Origin: Paenibacillus timonensis
GTDB taxonomy: Bacteria > Bacillota > Bacilli > Paenibacillales > Paenibacillaceae
DNA length: 64,000 bases
Direction of reading: 5' to 3'
Assembly: GCF_009725205.1 (NCBI RefSeq)
Contig: NZ_WNZY01000017.1
Span: 36,929 to 100,928 of the forward strand
Positions 8,765 to 17,234 of this stretch are shown here, one piece after another. Every line of letters starts with the position of its first letter. The first letter of the stretch is position 1. Below the pieces are notes generated by a model. It was given only the letters and a program-made list of their open reading frames with translations. It searched no databases and was not told the DNA's origin. The translations under genes and the position numbers were made by a program.

Positions 8765-9271
8765 TTAATACAACTCTTGCACCTCTTGCCCTTTTTCGGT
8801 AGCGCGTTCGCGGGTCTCCAGCGTATCCCAGCCGTCGCTTCCGAGCAAATCCAACTGCGCTTCCACCAGCGTACGGAACCGCGCCCGGTAGATAGAAGCC
8901 TGTTTCTTGAGCTCTTCCACTTCCATGGCGATTTTACGTGATTTCGAGAGCGATTCGTTGACGATTCGATCCGCGTTCTTCTCCGCTTCCTTCACGATCA
9001 ACTGCGCTTCCTTCTTCGCATTGTTCTTCACTTCATCGGCCGCTTCCTGCGCAACGATAATCGTTTTGCTCAGCGTATCCTCAATATTCGCAAAATGATC
9101 CAGTTTCTCTTGCAAAGTCATCAACTGGTTGTGAAGCTCCTTGTTCTCCCGGATCACGATCTCATAGTCTTTGATCACTTGGTCGAGAAACTCGTTGACT
9201 TCATCTTCGTCGTAACCGCGAATACGTCTGGAGAACTCTTTGTTATGTATATCCAGCGGCGTTAATGGCAT
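8765..9271 (-). CDS. divIVA: DivIVA cell-division/polarity protein
   Basis: 168 residues from the ATG at 9271, 8 bases after AGGAGG; an upstream GTG at 9280 overlaps that site and is unlikely. The N-terminal membrane-binding domain is typical: MPLTPLDIHNKEFSRRIRGYDEDEVNEFLDQ. It is followed by a long coiled coil (about residues 30-145) rich in heptads. DivIVA marks negatively curved membrane at septa and poles and positions division and sporulation proteins. It is the last gene of the ylm string here; ylmH lies 237 bases upstream with a repeat element in the gap. Confidence 0.96.
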   Translation of the reverse strand: MPLTPLDIHNKEFSRRIRGYDEDEVNEFLDQVIKDYEIVIRENKELHNQLMTLQEKLDHFANIEDTLSKTIIVAQEAADEVKNNAKKEAQLIVKEAEKNADRIVNESLSKSRKIAMEVEELKKQASIYRARFRTLVEAQLDLLGSDGWDTLETRERATEKGQEVQELY

Positions 9272-9312
9272 GATCCCCACCTCCTAGAAATTTCGAAACT
9301 TCCCTTAAAGTA

Positions 9313-9412
9313 GTTGTTCAAAAAGTCAACTTTTGATCACGAGGTAACTCGAGAAGCGAATTCGACATCGAATCTTGAATTGCTAAAAACCTGACTTTTT
9401 TGAACTCGCACT
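9313..9412. repeat. Modular palindromic repeat, copy 3 (between ylmH and divIVA)
   Basis: The ends GTTGTTCAAAAAGTC and GACTTTTTTGAAC are inverted and match the ends of the short copy at 38743-38786. The interior has TTTTGATCACGAG, GAATTCGACATCGAATCTTGAATT and AAAACCTGAC, shared with copies 1 and 4. It can fold as one long hairpin in the divIVA upstream region. Confidence 0.75.
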
Positions 9413-9508
9413 TCAGCGGGAAGACGTGGTCAATACAGTTACGAGAACCCTTCATAACAGTTCGAACTATCTTATTCGACAAGAATCCGCCATCTCCTGC
9501 AATAGACC

Positions 9509-10291
9509 TCACACAAATTTACCGATTTTGACACGATGTCTGCCCTTTTTGGTCAGGCCGCCTGCCTCGAGCACTTTAAACCGCCCAAAGCCTTGCAAGG
9601 CGATCACGTCACCGGCCTTCAGCGGTGTAGAGGGATCTTCTTCCGTTCTCCAGTTCACCCGGCAACGCCCCGCTTTGATCGGAATTAGCACTTTACTGCG
9701 ACTTAAGCGGAACACATCGCTGACAATGCCATCCAGTCGCAAAGAAGCCACCGTCAATTCCAGCGGCTCAAGCTCTTTCTCCATCGTTCTCAATTCGCTA
9801 AGGTTCAGCACCTCTGTAAAAACGCTAACGCGATGCACCTGATGAAGGTTCAGTTGCAGGAATGGTGCAATCTCTTCGGCGATCACCACATGGCATCCGT
9901 CCTCGCGGACATGAATATCGCCGATTTTATCGCGCTTGAGGCCCAATCCCAGAATCGCTCCCAAATAATCGCCGTGCTGAAGGGTAAGAAACTTCTGGTC
10001 TCCCGACGAGATATCGAGCACCTTCATTTCCATCGGTTCCTCGCTTAGGTCCCGGTAATCCGGAGCAATGAGTGCACGACGCCGTTCCGCGCCTTCATAA
10101 CCGCCGTCCAGCCGGATGATCGCGTCTGGATGACGATTGGCCAAAGACTCCAGAATATAACACTGCCGCGGATCCAGGAAGTCACTTAGCTTGACCTCAT
10201 GGTAATCCCCGGCATTCACGACCCATTCCCAGGCCCGGTCGACGAACGGCCGTTCCTCCGGTTTAAAATGTTCATAAACATCCGCTTTCAT
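9509..10291 (-). CDS. ylmH: YlmH, S4-domain RNA-binding protein
   Basis: 260 residues. The N-terminal part (MKADVYEHFKPEERPFVDRAWEW) and the middle (GDYLGAILGLGLKRDKIGDI) match YlmH; the C-terminal 70 residues form an S4 RNA-binding domain (LRLDGIVSDVFRLSRSKV...GDVIALQGFGRFKV). YlmH homologues bind ribosomal complexes and have been linked to rescue of stalled ribosomes. It overlaps the string ylmG-ylmH by near-adjacency (1-base gap), so the genes are co-transcribed. Confidence 0.95.
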   Translation of the reverse strand: MKADVYEHFKPEERPFVDRAWEWVVNAGDYHEVKLSDFLDPRQCYILESLANRHPDAIIRLDGGYEGAERRRALIAPDYRDLSEEPMEMKVLDISSGDQKFLTLQHGDYLGAILGLGLKRDKIGDIHVREDGCHVVIAEEIAPFLQLNLHQVHRVSVFTEVLNLSELRTMEKELEPLELTVASLRLDGIVSDVFRLSRSKVLIPIKAGRCRVNWRTEEDPSTPLKAGDVIALQGFGRFKVLEAGGLTKKGRHRVKIGKFV

Positions 10292-10292
10292 C

Positions 10293-10568
10293 TCAATACC
10301 CGAAGATATAGTGCAGAACGCTGATCAATCCGAAGGCAGCTAAGCGGAGTACGAACAAGGCAATAATCGGAGATATGTCGATCATCCCCATGATCGGAGG
10401 AATAAACCGCCGGAAAGGAGCCAAATAAGGTTCAACCAGCTTGCCGAGCAGCTCGCCGATGAAACTCTCACGGACATTAGGTACCCAAGACATCAAAATG
10501 TAAACCAGGATCATATAAAAATAAATATTGTATAGCAGCCCAACAATGGAATCGATATAGCCTACCAA
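10293..10568 (-). CDS. ylmG: YggT/YlmG family membrane protein
   Basis: 91 residues with two hydrophobic stretches (about 5-30 and 65-88). The family signature is seen in MSWVPNVRES and EPYLAPFRRFIPP. YlmG proteins sit next to sepF in most Gram-positive bacteria and are thought to help place division or membrane complexes; the mechanism is unsettled. It is packed between sepF and ylmH with only a few bases on either side. Confidence 0.95.
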   Translation of the reverse strand: MVGYIDSIVGLLYNIYFYMILVYILMSWVPNVRESFIGELLGKLVEPYLAPFRRFIPPIMGMIDISPIIALFVLRLAAFGLISVLHYIFGY

Positions 10569-10575
10569 GCTGTCA

Positions 10576-11025
10576 TCACCTCATTCTGTTGTAATCGGAA
10601 TCCTCCGATAAAATCTCGGTTATAGATCCCTGAATCTCGACGGTATCCGGCGTGCACAGAAAAATATTCGCCCCGACCTTGGATATGCTCCCGCTCAGCG
10701 CGTAAATCGTTCCGCTCAAGAAGTCGATGATGCGCATCGCCTGATCATTGCGAACCCGCTGCAAATTAACCACGACCGACCGATGAGAACGCAAATGGTC
10801 AGCGATTTCCTGCGCCTCTTCATATGAGCGAGGTTCATACAGGATCACCTTGACGTTCTTCTGGGAGTGAATGCTGACCACGTTGTTTCCTCTCTGATTT
10901 TTACGGGATTCAAAGCTTGGGGTTTCAATTTCCGCGTCCTCTTGGCCGGAAAACCGTTCGCGCTCCACAATCTCTTCTTCTTCCTGCAAGCCCAGAAAGT
11001 TCATAAACCGGTTCATTACTCCCAT
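10576..11025 (-). CDS. sepF: SepF, FtsZ-ring membrane anchor
   Basis: 149 residues. The first residues (MGVMNRFMNFLGL) form an amphipathic membrane-binding helix, a variable acidic linker follows, and the C-terminal 90 residues are the SepF fold (VKVILYEPRSYEEAQEIADHLRSHRSVVVNLQR...IDFLSGTIYALSG). SepF bundles FtsZ filaments and ties them to the membrane, overlapping FtsA in function; ftsA and ftsZ are also in this window. Its start overlaps the ylmE stop by one base. Confidence 0.96.
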   Translation of the reverse strand: MGVMNRFMNFLGLQEEEEIVERERFSGQEDAEIETPSFESRKNQRGNNVVSIHSQKNVKVILYEPRSYEEAQEIADHLRSHRSVVVNLQRVRNDQAMRIIDFLSGTIYALSGSISKVGANIFLCTPDTVEIQGSITEILSEDSDYNRMR

Positions 11026-11717
11026 TACGTCAATTCCCCTTTCCCCACTAAAAGCGTTCCGAGGCGCACCCAGGTCGCCCCCTCTTCAATCGCCACTTCA
11101 AAATCTCCCGACATCCCCATCGATAATTCTGTCAATGGCTCCGCAGTAATCGACAAGGCGTTCAGTTGATCACGCAGCTCGCGCAGCCGGCGAAAGACCG
11201 GTCTTGTCCGCTCTGGATCATCCTCAATCGGAGCCATCGTCATCAGCCCGGCGATACGAATATGCTTCAATTCAGCGGTTTCCCTTAGAAAGTCGGCCGC
11301 CGTATCCGGCGTAATTCCCTGCTTCGACTCCTCGCCCGATACGTTCACCTGCAAGAATGCAGTCACGTTCGTTCCCAGTGCCGCGGCCCGCTTCTCCAAT
11401 TCCCGGGCCAGCGACAGCCGGTCCAACGAATGAATATATTGAAATTTACCGATGACGTCCTTGACCTTCTTGCTCTGCAGATGGCCGATAAAATGCCAAG
11501 TCCCTTGCCCACCGAGGGCTTCCCATTTGGGGACGGCGATTTGCGGACGATTCTCGCCGATATGCTCAATTCCCTCCGCCAGAACTTCACGGGTGGCTTC
11601 AGTCGACACATATTTGGTTACGGCGACGACATGGACCTCCTCGCGCTTTCTTCCGCTCCGCTCGCAGGCAGCTTTAATCCGCTCTTCCACGTGCTGTATT
11701 CGTTCCTTCAGCGACAC
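11025..11717 (-). CDS. ylmE: YggS/YlmE family pyridoxal-phosphate homeostasis protein
   Basis: 230 residues from a GTG at 11717, with GAGAGGTGAT nine bases upstream. The open frame reaches further upstream, but that part lies inside pgeF in another frame and lacks family sequence. PLP-binding signature: VHVVAVTKYVS with the lysine near residue 35, then HIGENRPQ, WHFIGHLQSKK and the C-terminal SMGMSGDFEVAIEEGATWVRLG. The family keeps vitamin B6 pools balanced and has no catalytic activity assigned. It starts 8 bases after the pgeF stop. Confidence 0.95.
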   Translation of the reverse strand: MSLKERIQHVEERIKAACERSGRKREEVHVVAVTKYVSTEATREVLAEGIEHIGENRPQIAVPKWEALGGQGTWHFIGHLQSKKVKDVIGKFQYIHSLDRLSLARELEKRAAALGTNVTAFLQVNVSGEESKQGITPDTAADFLRETAELKHIRIAGLMTMAPIEDDPERTRPVFRRLRELRDQLNALSITAEPLTELSMGMSGDFEVAIEEGATWVRLGTLLVGKGELT

Positions 11718-11725
11718 GGGAAGGA

Positions 11726-12580
11726 TCACCTCTCTTTTATGCCTATCCAGCTTGCCATTCTTCCTGTGACGCCACCTTGCGCCCGGTAGGAGTAAAAATA
11801 CTCCGGATGACAGCTTGTACACCACCTTGTACATTCGATATGAATCGGCAATATTCCTGCTTTAATCATAATGATTCGATTCAATTCTTTCAAGTTCAGC
11901 ATCGTTTTCCCTACATGCTCTGACGCCGAAGCATAGGGCTTCTCCTTCGCAGAGCCTCCCTCATCGGGCAGTGCCTCGCGGACTTTCTCCATCACCGCTT
12001 CATCCACCTCGTAGCAGCATCCTCCGATGCTGGGGCCGATCGCGGTGCGAATCTCGCTGCGCTGACTGCCAAACTCACGCTCCATCGTCTCGATCATTTC
12101 CGCGGCAATGTGGCGGACGGTGCCCTTCCAGCCCGCATGGGCCAAACCGACGACCCTCTGCACAGGATCGACAAAATAAAGCGGTACGCAATCCGCATAA
12201 AACGAAGTCAGCAGGATTCCCGGCACGTTCGTCACCAGCCCGTCCGTTTCCTGGAAAGCGCTGCTGCGATCCAGATACCCCTTGCCGCGATCTTCGGCTC
12301 GGACCACGGCAACGGCGCTGCCGTGGACCTGCTCGCCGCAGGTCCAGCCTTCAGGCGAGAAACCCAGGGCCTCGGATAACCGGCGCCGGTTCTCCAGGAC
12401 ATGCAACGGTTCGTCGCCGACATGATATGCGAGATTCAAGCGATCGTACGGCGGCTCGCTGACTCCGCCTGACCGGCCGGTAAAACCGACGCTGATCCCC
12501 GGGATCAGGTCCAACCACGGAGCCAACTCGAACCGTTCCACTTGTTCATCTTTAGCATTCCTTACAAACGGTTCCATCAT
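11726..12580 (-). CDS. pgeF: YfiH/YlmD (PgeF) family polyphenol oxidase-like protein
   Basis: 284 residues; two tandem ATGs (12580 and 12577) follow AAGGAG, and the second has the better spacing. The Cu-oxidase_4 family residues are present: QVHGSAV, the ADCVPLYF motif, GLAHAGWKGTV (His, Gly, Trp, Lys) and GPSIGGCCYEV. Family members have been described as laccase-like, as peptidoglycan editing factors, and as purine nucleoside phosphorylases; which applies here is not decided by sequence. First gene of the pgeF-ylmE-sepF-ylmG-ylmH string. Confidence 0.93.
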   Translation of the reverse strand: MMEPFVRNAKDEQVERFELAPWLDLIPGISVGFTGRSGGVSEPPYDRLNLAYHVGDEPLHVLENRRRLSEALGFSPEGWTCGEQVHGSAVAVVRAEDRGKGYLDRSSAFQETDGLVTNVPGILLTSFYADCVPLYFVDPVQRVVGLAHAGWKGTVRHIAAEMIETMEREFGSQRSEIRTAIGPSIGGCCYEVDEAVMEKVREALPDEGGSAKEKPYASASEHVGKTMLNLKELNRIIMIKAGILPIHIECTRWCTSCHPEYFYSYRAQGGVTGRMASWIGIKER

Positions 12581-12703
12581 CCATCTCCTTAAGGTAATTA
12601 ATCAGTGCCAGAATAACGCCTCTGAGGTTCGTAAAATTTCAAGTCACTCACACTGCTTTTCCTTCAAGTCTACCACAAACCGGCCAGGCATCGCTTGCGG
12701 TTT

Positions 12704-13015
12704 CTAGCTCCGCCGCTCTGCCCGTCCGTCCCGGTCGATGTACACGGTCGTATCGTAGGTCGTCTGCGTTCTGGATTCGCGTAATTCCTCCATTTTAACC
12801 AGAACGACGTCGGATCCGATCTTCACGATATTTTTCCAGGGGATGATCAAATCGCTGCCGCCGCCGAACAACCCCATAAATTTCGCCCCGACGGGCACGA
12901 CGATCGCCTCGATAACCCCTTGCCGAAGATCCAGCTCCAGGTCGCTGATATGCCCGAGCCGCTTCCCGTCCACGACATTGATGACGTCTTTTGTCTGGAA
13001 ATCGGATATTTTCAT
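12704..13015 (-). CDS. ymxH: YlmC/YmxH family sporulation protein (PRC-barrel)
   Basis: 103 residues from the ATG at 13015, which has GGTGAGGG in front; an ATG at 13039 is also possible. It is a single PRC-barrel-like domain: SDFQTKDVINVVDGKRLGHISDLELD and PWKNIVKIGSDVVLV. In Bacillus this gene follows sigG and is sporulation linked. Here it has been separated from sigG by the flavoprotein-merR pair. Confidence 0.9.
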   Translation of the reverse strand: MKISDFQTKDVINVVDGKRLGHISDLELDLRQGVIEAIVVPVGAKFMGLFGGGSDLIIPWKNIVKIGSDVVLVKMEELRESRTQTTYDTTVYIDRDGRAERRS

Positions 13016-13147
13016 ACTCGCCCTCACCACATTGTCCATGGTTTTACCGCCCCCATCCCGTCTGTTTCACTCCGTCCCTTTACTATATGTGCGAGGAATT
13101 CGGTGCATGCGCCCTTGGCCACGGGAAAAGAGACGCTCCGGCAACGC

Positions 13148-13200
13148 AAAAAAGGACTGCCCCTCCGGAATCGTTTGATACCGGAAGAAGCCGTCCTTTT
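13148..13200 (-). terminator. Terminator of the flavoprotein gene
   Basis: On the minus strand, AAAAGGACGGC pairs with GCAGTCCTTTT around an inner CTTCCGG/CCGGAGG stem, ending in TTTTTT. It lies between the flavoprotein stop and ymxH. Confidence 0.85.
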
Positions 13201-13223
13201 GATCTGTCGCGTTCTATCTTTTT

Positions 13224-15170
13224 CTATTTTTTGCCCAGCGCCCCGGCAGCCGCGTTTTCGCCGCCCAGACGTCCGGAAGTGAACGAATAGCCAATGCCTA
13301 CGCCATTGCCGACGTAAGTGTCATTAAACAGCACACCTTCGGATTCAAGCCCGACGGCATAAAGTCCTTTCACCGGCACGCGTTTGTCGTTCAGCACTTG
13401 GAATTTAGGGTTTACGAGCAAGCCGCCAACCGAACCCAGGTTGTTGATCTCGGCAATGATCGCGTAGTATGGGCCTTCGCCCATTGGCAGTAAATAATCT
13501 TTGGTTTTGCCAAATTCTGTGTCTACGCCAGTTTTGGTTGCTTGGGTGTATTTATTAAATGCATCCTTGAACACTTCTACGTCCATTCCGGCGTTTTTGG
13601 CTAATTCCTCGATCGTGTTGCCTTTATAGCCGTCTCCGTTTTTCACCATCGTATCGAATACGGATACGACGTTTTTCCAAGGGGTGTCCAGCTTGAACTC
13701 ATCCTTGAAATCCGCATAAAATTCGGGAGGAAGTCCAGGTAACTTCGACGCGTTAACGCCGTTCATGCCCTTCGATTCCAAAGCTTTCAGCTGTGATTGT
13801 GAAACGATCACCAGATGGTAAGGCCCGTTAAAGGCGCTTGTATTGGCTGCCGCAACCGCCGTTAGGGTAGCCGTCTCGTCTCTGAACCGGGCTCCCGAAG
13901 GACCGACGTTCATCAAAGTCGGCAGATAACTCAACATCATTGGATAGGTCGCTTCAAAAGACGTATACTGCTTCTTCAAATCTCCGGTCGCTCTGGCCAA
14001 CGTCTGGTGCAGCATTTGCCCGCCGAAGTTATCCGGGACCTTCGCGCCTGCCGCCCAGGACATTTTCAGACCTTCGCCAATGTTCTGCGCGAGTCCGCCG
14101 TTAACGCCCTCAAAGCCAAAGGCTTCCTTCACCATTTCTTTATTGCCAGCGTATCCGCCCGTCGCCATGACGACGCTTTTTGCGCTGATTTCCAGCGTTG
14201 TTCCGTCCGCCTTCTCCGCTACGACGCCGGTTACGGTTCCTTTCGCGTCGGTCATCAGTTTCTTCGCGGTCGTTTCGGTAATGACCTTGCCGCCGTTCTT
14301 CTCTACGGAAGCTGCCAGCATCTTGCGAAGCGTCTGTTCGCGGGTGTTATAAGCCGGAAGCAGATGAAGCTGTTCTCCGCCAAAGTTCATAAAGGTCGTA
14401 ACGTAACCTTTGCTCTTCAGCCAATCGTATGTGTCCCCGGATTTCGTGACGTATTGGCGGACAGCCGCCGCATCCACTCTCCAGTGGTTATTGACGATCC
14501 AGTTGGAGATTTCCTGTTCCACGTTCACCTTTAACCCGCCGTCAACCGCGGCGGAAGAGTTATAGAATTTACCTGCCCAAGACAGGTTGCTGGCACCGCC
14601 GATCACACCGGTCTTTTCGATGATCACGACTTTGGCCCCTTTGTCCGCTGCCGTCACCGCTGCCGATACGCCGGAAGCACCAGCGCCAACGACAACGACG
14701 TCCGCTTGGAGCTTCTCCGTCTTGCCTACGCCAGGTTTCTTGACGCTAACCGATTTCAAAGCGTTCACATCGCCGCCTGCTTTCTTCACGGCGTTCTCTA
14801 CCGCTTTCAGCATGGCATCGCTCGATACGCTTGCACCGCTTACCGCGTCAATGGCCAGCGATTGGTTAGCCAGGATTTGCTCCTTGACTTTGTTTAGCGC
14901 CGAATCGCCCAGACCTTCGGTTTCGGTTTGACTGAGGATTTTGATATCTTTGATCCGATCCGCTTGCTCCATCGTCACTTGCACCTTGATCACGCCGTCT
15001 TTGCCTTCGGCTTCTCCGGTATACGTCCCGGCTTTAAATGCCGAGGCCGCCGCCGCTGTTGAAGGGCTGTTTACCAGCTTCCCGGATTGCCACCCCCAGC
15101 CGAACATCGATGCGACCAATACGATACAGATGGAAAACATGAGCATTTTGTTAAAACGATTGCTGCGCAT
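13224..15170 (-). CDS. Membrane-bound or exported FMN-binding/FAD fumarate-reductase-like flavoprotein
   Basis: 648 residues. Residues 1-32 form a hydrophobic signal or anchor. An FMN-binding domain (about 45-130) carries DAVSGASVSSDAM, fitting the D-x-x-[ST]-G-A-[ST] flavinylation motif. The rest is a flavocytochrome-c-type FAD domain: VVVVGAGASGVSAAV near residue 160, VMATGGYAGNKEM, GARFRDE, and a C-terminal GNGVGIGYSFTSGRLGGENAA. No CXXCH heme motif is present. Relatives reduce fumarate, urocanate or other enoates using electrons from outside the protein; the substrate here is unknown. It is preceded by GGGGAGAAGAGGG and, 80 bases upstream, a MerR-type promoter. Confidence 0.9.
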   Translation of the reverse strand: MRSNRFNKMLMFSICIVLVASMFGWGWQSGKLVNSPSTAAAASAFKAGTYTGEAEGKDGVIKVQVTMEQADRIKDIKILSQTETEGLGDSALNKVKEQILANQSLAIDAVSGASVSSDAMLKAVENAVKKAGGDVNALKSVSVKKPGVGKTEKLQADVVVVGAGASGVSAAVTAADKGAKVVIIEKTGVIGGASNLSWAGKFYNSSAAVDGGLKVNVEQEISNWIVNNHWRVDAAAVRQYVTKSGDTYDWLKSKGYVTTFMNFGGEQLHLLPAYNTREQTLRKMLAASVEKNGGKVITETTAKKLMTDAKGTVTGVVAEKADGTTLEISAKSVVMATGGYAGNKEMVKEAFGFEGVNGGLAQNIGEGLKMSWAAGAKVPDNFGGQMLHQTLARATGDLKKQYTSFEATYPMMLSYLPTLMNVGPSGARFRDETATLTAVAAANTSAFNGPYHLVIVSQSQLKALESKGMNGVNASKLPGLPPEFYADFKDEFKLDTPWKNVVSVFDTMVKNGDGYKGNTIEELAKNAGMDVEVFKDAFNKYTQATKTGVDTEFGKTKDYLLPMGEGPYYAIIAEINNLGSVGGLLVNPKFQVLNDKRVPVKGLYAVGLESEGVLFNDTYVGNGVGIGYSFTSGRLGGENAAAGALGKK

Positions 15171-15249
15171 TCCCTCTTCTCCCCTTACTGCATATTGAAG
15201 CCTTTTGTGATTGTTTTCACATAAACGGATGAACTAAGGCTTCTCTACA

Positions 15250-15280
15250 AGCATAAACCTTGGTGCGGCACCAAGGTCAA
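15250..15280 (-). promoter_or_regulatory. MerR-type promoter with operator palindrome, in front of the flavoprotein gene
   Basis: On the minus strand: -35 TTGACC (15280-15275), a 19-base spacer that is almost entirely the palindrome CCTTGGTGC/GCACCAAGG, then -10 TATGCT (15255-15250). A 19-base spacer filled by a dyad is the hallmark of MerR-activated promoters. The -35 box overlaps the merR stop codon. Confidence 0.8.
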
Positions 15281-16095
15281 TAGGATTCCTCTATGGGGAT
15301 ATGTATTTCCAAGAACGATCGTTTCTGGCCTTCATGATTTTCGGTCAACATCAACCGTCCGGTTGTCGCGCCGGAAATTACATATTGATGTTCAACCATG
15401 TAATCCAGCATAAATCGGAATGCCTCTATGGAAAGGTGCTCGCTCTGCGGCGACAAAATCACCGAAGACACGCAACGGGACGGAGGAATATGCTCCAGAT
15501 GCTCGTCTAATCCAATCCCAAGCTCACGCACGTCTTCATCCGAGATTGACAAGCCCCAGCTGTAATCCAAAAGCTCCTCCTCCGATTTGATGGAGTTCTG
15601 CTCGATGCGGAAGCAATAAAAAGAGTAAGGCAACAGTTCCATCAAAGTGTTTATAGTGCCTTCCAAACCCTTCGTGTTCAGCAGGTTGTTTTTATCCGTT
15701 TGCTTTAATCGATAAAGTCCCGGCCTTTCCACAAGCGTGCATTGGTATAGCCGATTCTCCATACTCTGAACTTCCCGGCTCAATTCGTTTAGCTTATGCA
15801 GCAACATTGTGCTTTTGCGAATCTCTTCCGTCAGCTCCTGCTTGCTGTTCTCCATCTTATCGAGAATGTCGTCAAGCGAGGCGTTTTGAATGAGTTCAGC
15901 TACGTCCTGCAGCGGAATCTGCAGGCTTCGATACCAACGGCTCATCAATAGATCCCGAGCATCAAGGTCGTTGAAATAGCGGTAACTGTTGTGACGATCC
16001 TTCATCGGCTTGACGATGTCATGCTTTTCATACAACCTTAGCGTATCCCGGGTGATACCCAGCAGCGAGGAAAACTCGCCAATGCAATATTTCAT
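15277..16095 (-). CDS. MerR family transcriptional regulator
   Basis: 272 residues with AGGAGG well placed before the ATG. The N-terminal winged helix is clear: KYCIGEFSSLLGITRDTLRLYEKHDIVKPMKDRHNSYRYF. A coiled-coil dimerisation helix (about 85-125) follows. The C-terminal 150 residues resemble an effector-binding domain but I cannot name a ligand. It lies immediately upstream of the flavoprotein gene on the same strand, and the promoter at its 3' end has the spacing this regulator class acts on. Its ligand is presumably linked to the flavoprotein substrate. Confidence 0.92.
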   Translation of the reverse strand: MKYCIGEFSSLLGITRDTLRLYEKHDIVKPMKDRHNSYRYFNDLDARDLLMSRWYRSLQIPLQDVAELIQNASLDDILDKMENSKQELTEEIRKSTMLLHKLNELSREVQSMENRLYQCTLVERPGLYRLKQTDKNNLLNTKGLEGTINTLMELLPYSFYCFRIEQNSIKSEEELLDYSWGLSISDEDVRELGIGLDEHLEHIPPSRCVSSVILSPQSEHLSIEAFRFMLDYMVEHQYVISGATTGRLMLTENHEGQKRSFLEIHIPIEESY

Positions 16096-16193
16096 GTTCC
16101 TTCCCTCCTAGCGTATCTCACGTCCGCAAGCCTATCGCATCACTTCTATGATACCGAAGGAGAAGAGAATCGAGATATGGAAATGTTCACATT

Positions 16194-16215
16194 AAAAAAG
16201 GTCCCCGCAGGGACC
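16194..16215 (-). terminator. Terminator of sigG
   Basis: Compact hairpin GGTCCC TGCG GGGACC on the minus strand followed by TTTTTT, five bases past the sigG stop codon. Confidence 0.9.
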
Positions 16216-16219
16216 GGAC

Positions 16220-17002
16220 TTACGACTTCACATGCTTTTGCATTTGTAAAATGGCGGATTTCTCAAGCCTGGACACTTGAGCCTGGGAGATCCCAATTTC
16301 GTCGGCAACCTCCATTTGCGTTTTTCCTTCAAAGAAACGCATGGACAAGATCATTTTCTCGCGGCGGCCCAACCGCTGCATCGCTTCGCGCAGGGCGATC
16401 TCCTCGATCCAGGAAACGTCCTTGTTCTTGTCATCGCTGATTTGATCCATCACGTAGATCGGGTCACCGCCATCATGGTAGATCGGTTCGAACAAAGAGA
16501 CCGGATCTTGGATGGCGTCGAGGGCAAAGACAACGTCTTCCTTCGGCAAGCCTAATGCCTCCGAGATTTCAAAAATCGTGGGCTCGCGCGAGTTCTGATT
16601 GGTCAGGTTGTCCCGCATTTGCAGCGCCTTATAGGCGATATCTCGCAGACTGCGAGAGACGCGGATCGGGTTGTTGTCCCGAAGGTAACGCCGGATTTCC
16701 CCAATAATCATCGGCACGGCATAAGTGGAGAATTTGACGTTTTGCGATAAATCGAAATTATCGATGGCTTTCATGAGTCCGATGCAGCCAACCTGGAACA
16801 GGTCGTCCACATACTCCCCCCGATTGTTGAACCGTTGGATGACGCTCAGCACGAGTCTCAGATTGCCATTTACTAACTTTTCTCTGGCTGATCTTACGTG
16901 GTCCTGCTGCAACGAGTGGAACAATTCACGCATTTCCGCATTGGTTAGAACGGGCAATTTTGCGGTATCGACACCGCAAATTTCGACTTTGTTTCGGGTC
17001 AT
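16220..17002 (-). CDS. sigG: Sporulation sigma factor SigG
   Basis: 260 residues from the ATG at 17002 behind GGGAGG; the reading frame upstream lacks family sequence. Starts MTRNKVEICGVDTAKLPVL, the SigG-specific N-terminus. Region 2 (GNLRLVLSVIQRFNNRGEYVDDLFQVGCIGLMKAIDNFD, KFSTYAVPMIIGEIRRYLRD), region 3 (ISEALGLPKEDV) and region 4 (KTQMEVADEIGISQAQVSRLEKSAI) are complete. SigG directs late transcription in the forespore. It follows sigE as in other spore formers, here with a repeat element between them. Confidence 0.97.
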   Translation of the reverse strand: MTRNKVEICGVDTAKLPVLTNAEMRELFHSLQQDHVRSAREKLVNGNLRLVLSVIQRFNNRGEYVDDLFQVGCIGLMKAIDNFDLSQNVKFSTYAVPMIIGEIRRYLRDNNPIRVSRSLRDIAYKALQMRDNLTNQNSREPTIFEISEALGLPKEDVVFALDAIQDPVSLFEPIYHDGGDPIYVMDQISDDKNKDVSWIEEIALREAMQRLGRREKMILSMRFFEGKTQMEVADEIGISQAQVSRLEKSAILQMQKHVKS

Positions 17003-17086
17003 CGTGTCTAAACCTCCCAAGGAGAAACTAATGAACAGTATCTCCCGGGACTGCATTTTTATTCCGCAGCCATCTTTCCATGACCA

Positions 17087-17226
17087 AGCAAAATCTCGAA
17101 GCCGATTCGACGTCGAATCATGAATTCAGCCGAGCCTTCCGTTGCTCACGTACCCCCATGTACGCTCCACTACTCAGTCCCTAACTTCATCCAACCTGCT
17201 CAGTCCTGTAAACCTGACGGTTTGAA
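17087..17226. repeat. Modular palindromic repeat, copy 4 (between sigE and sigG)
   Basis: Has ATCTCGAAGC, the palindrome ATTCGACGTCGAAT (17104-17117), CATGAATTCA, and then the same right half as copy 1 (CCTTCCGTTGCTCACGTAC..., CTACTCAGTCCCTAA, TTCATCCAACC). It ends with AAACCTGAC, as copies 3 and 5 do. It fills nearly all of the sigE-sigG gap. Confidence 0.75.
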
Positions 17227-17234
17227 TACCGCAT

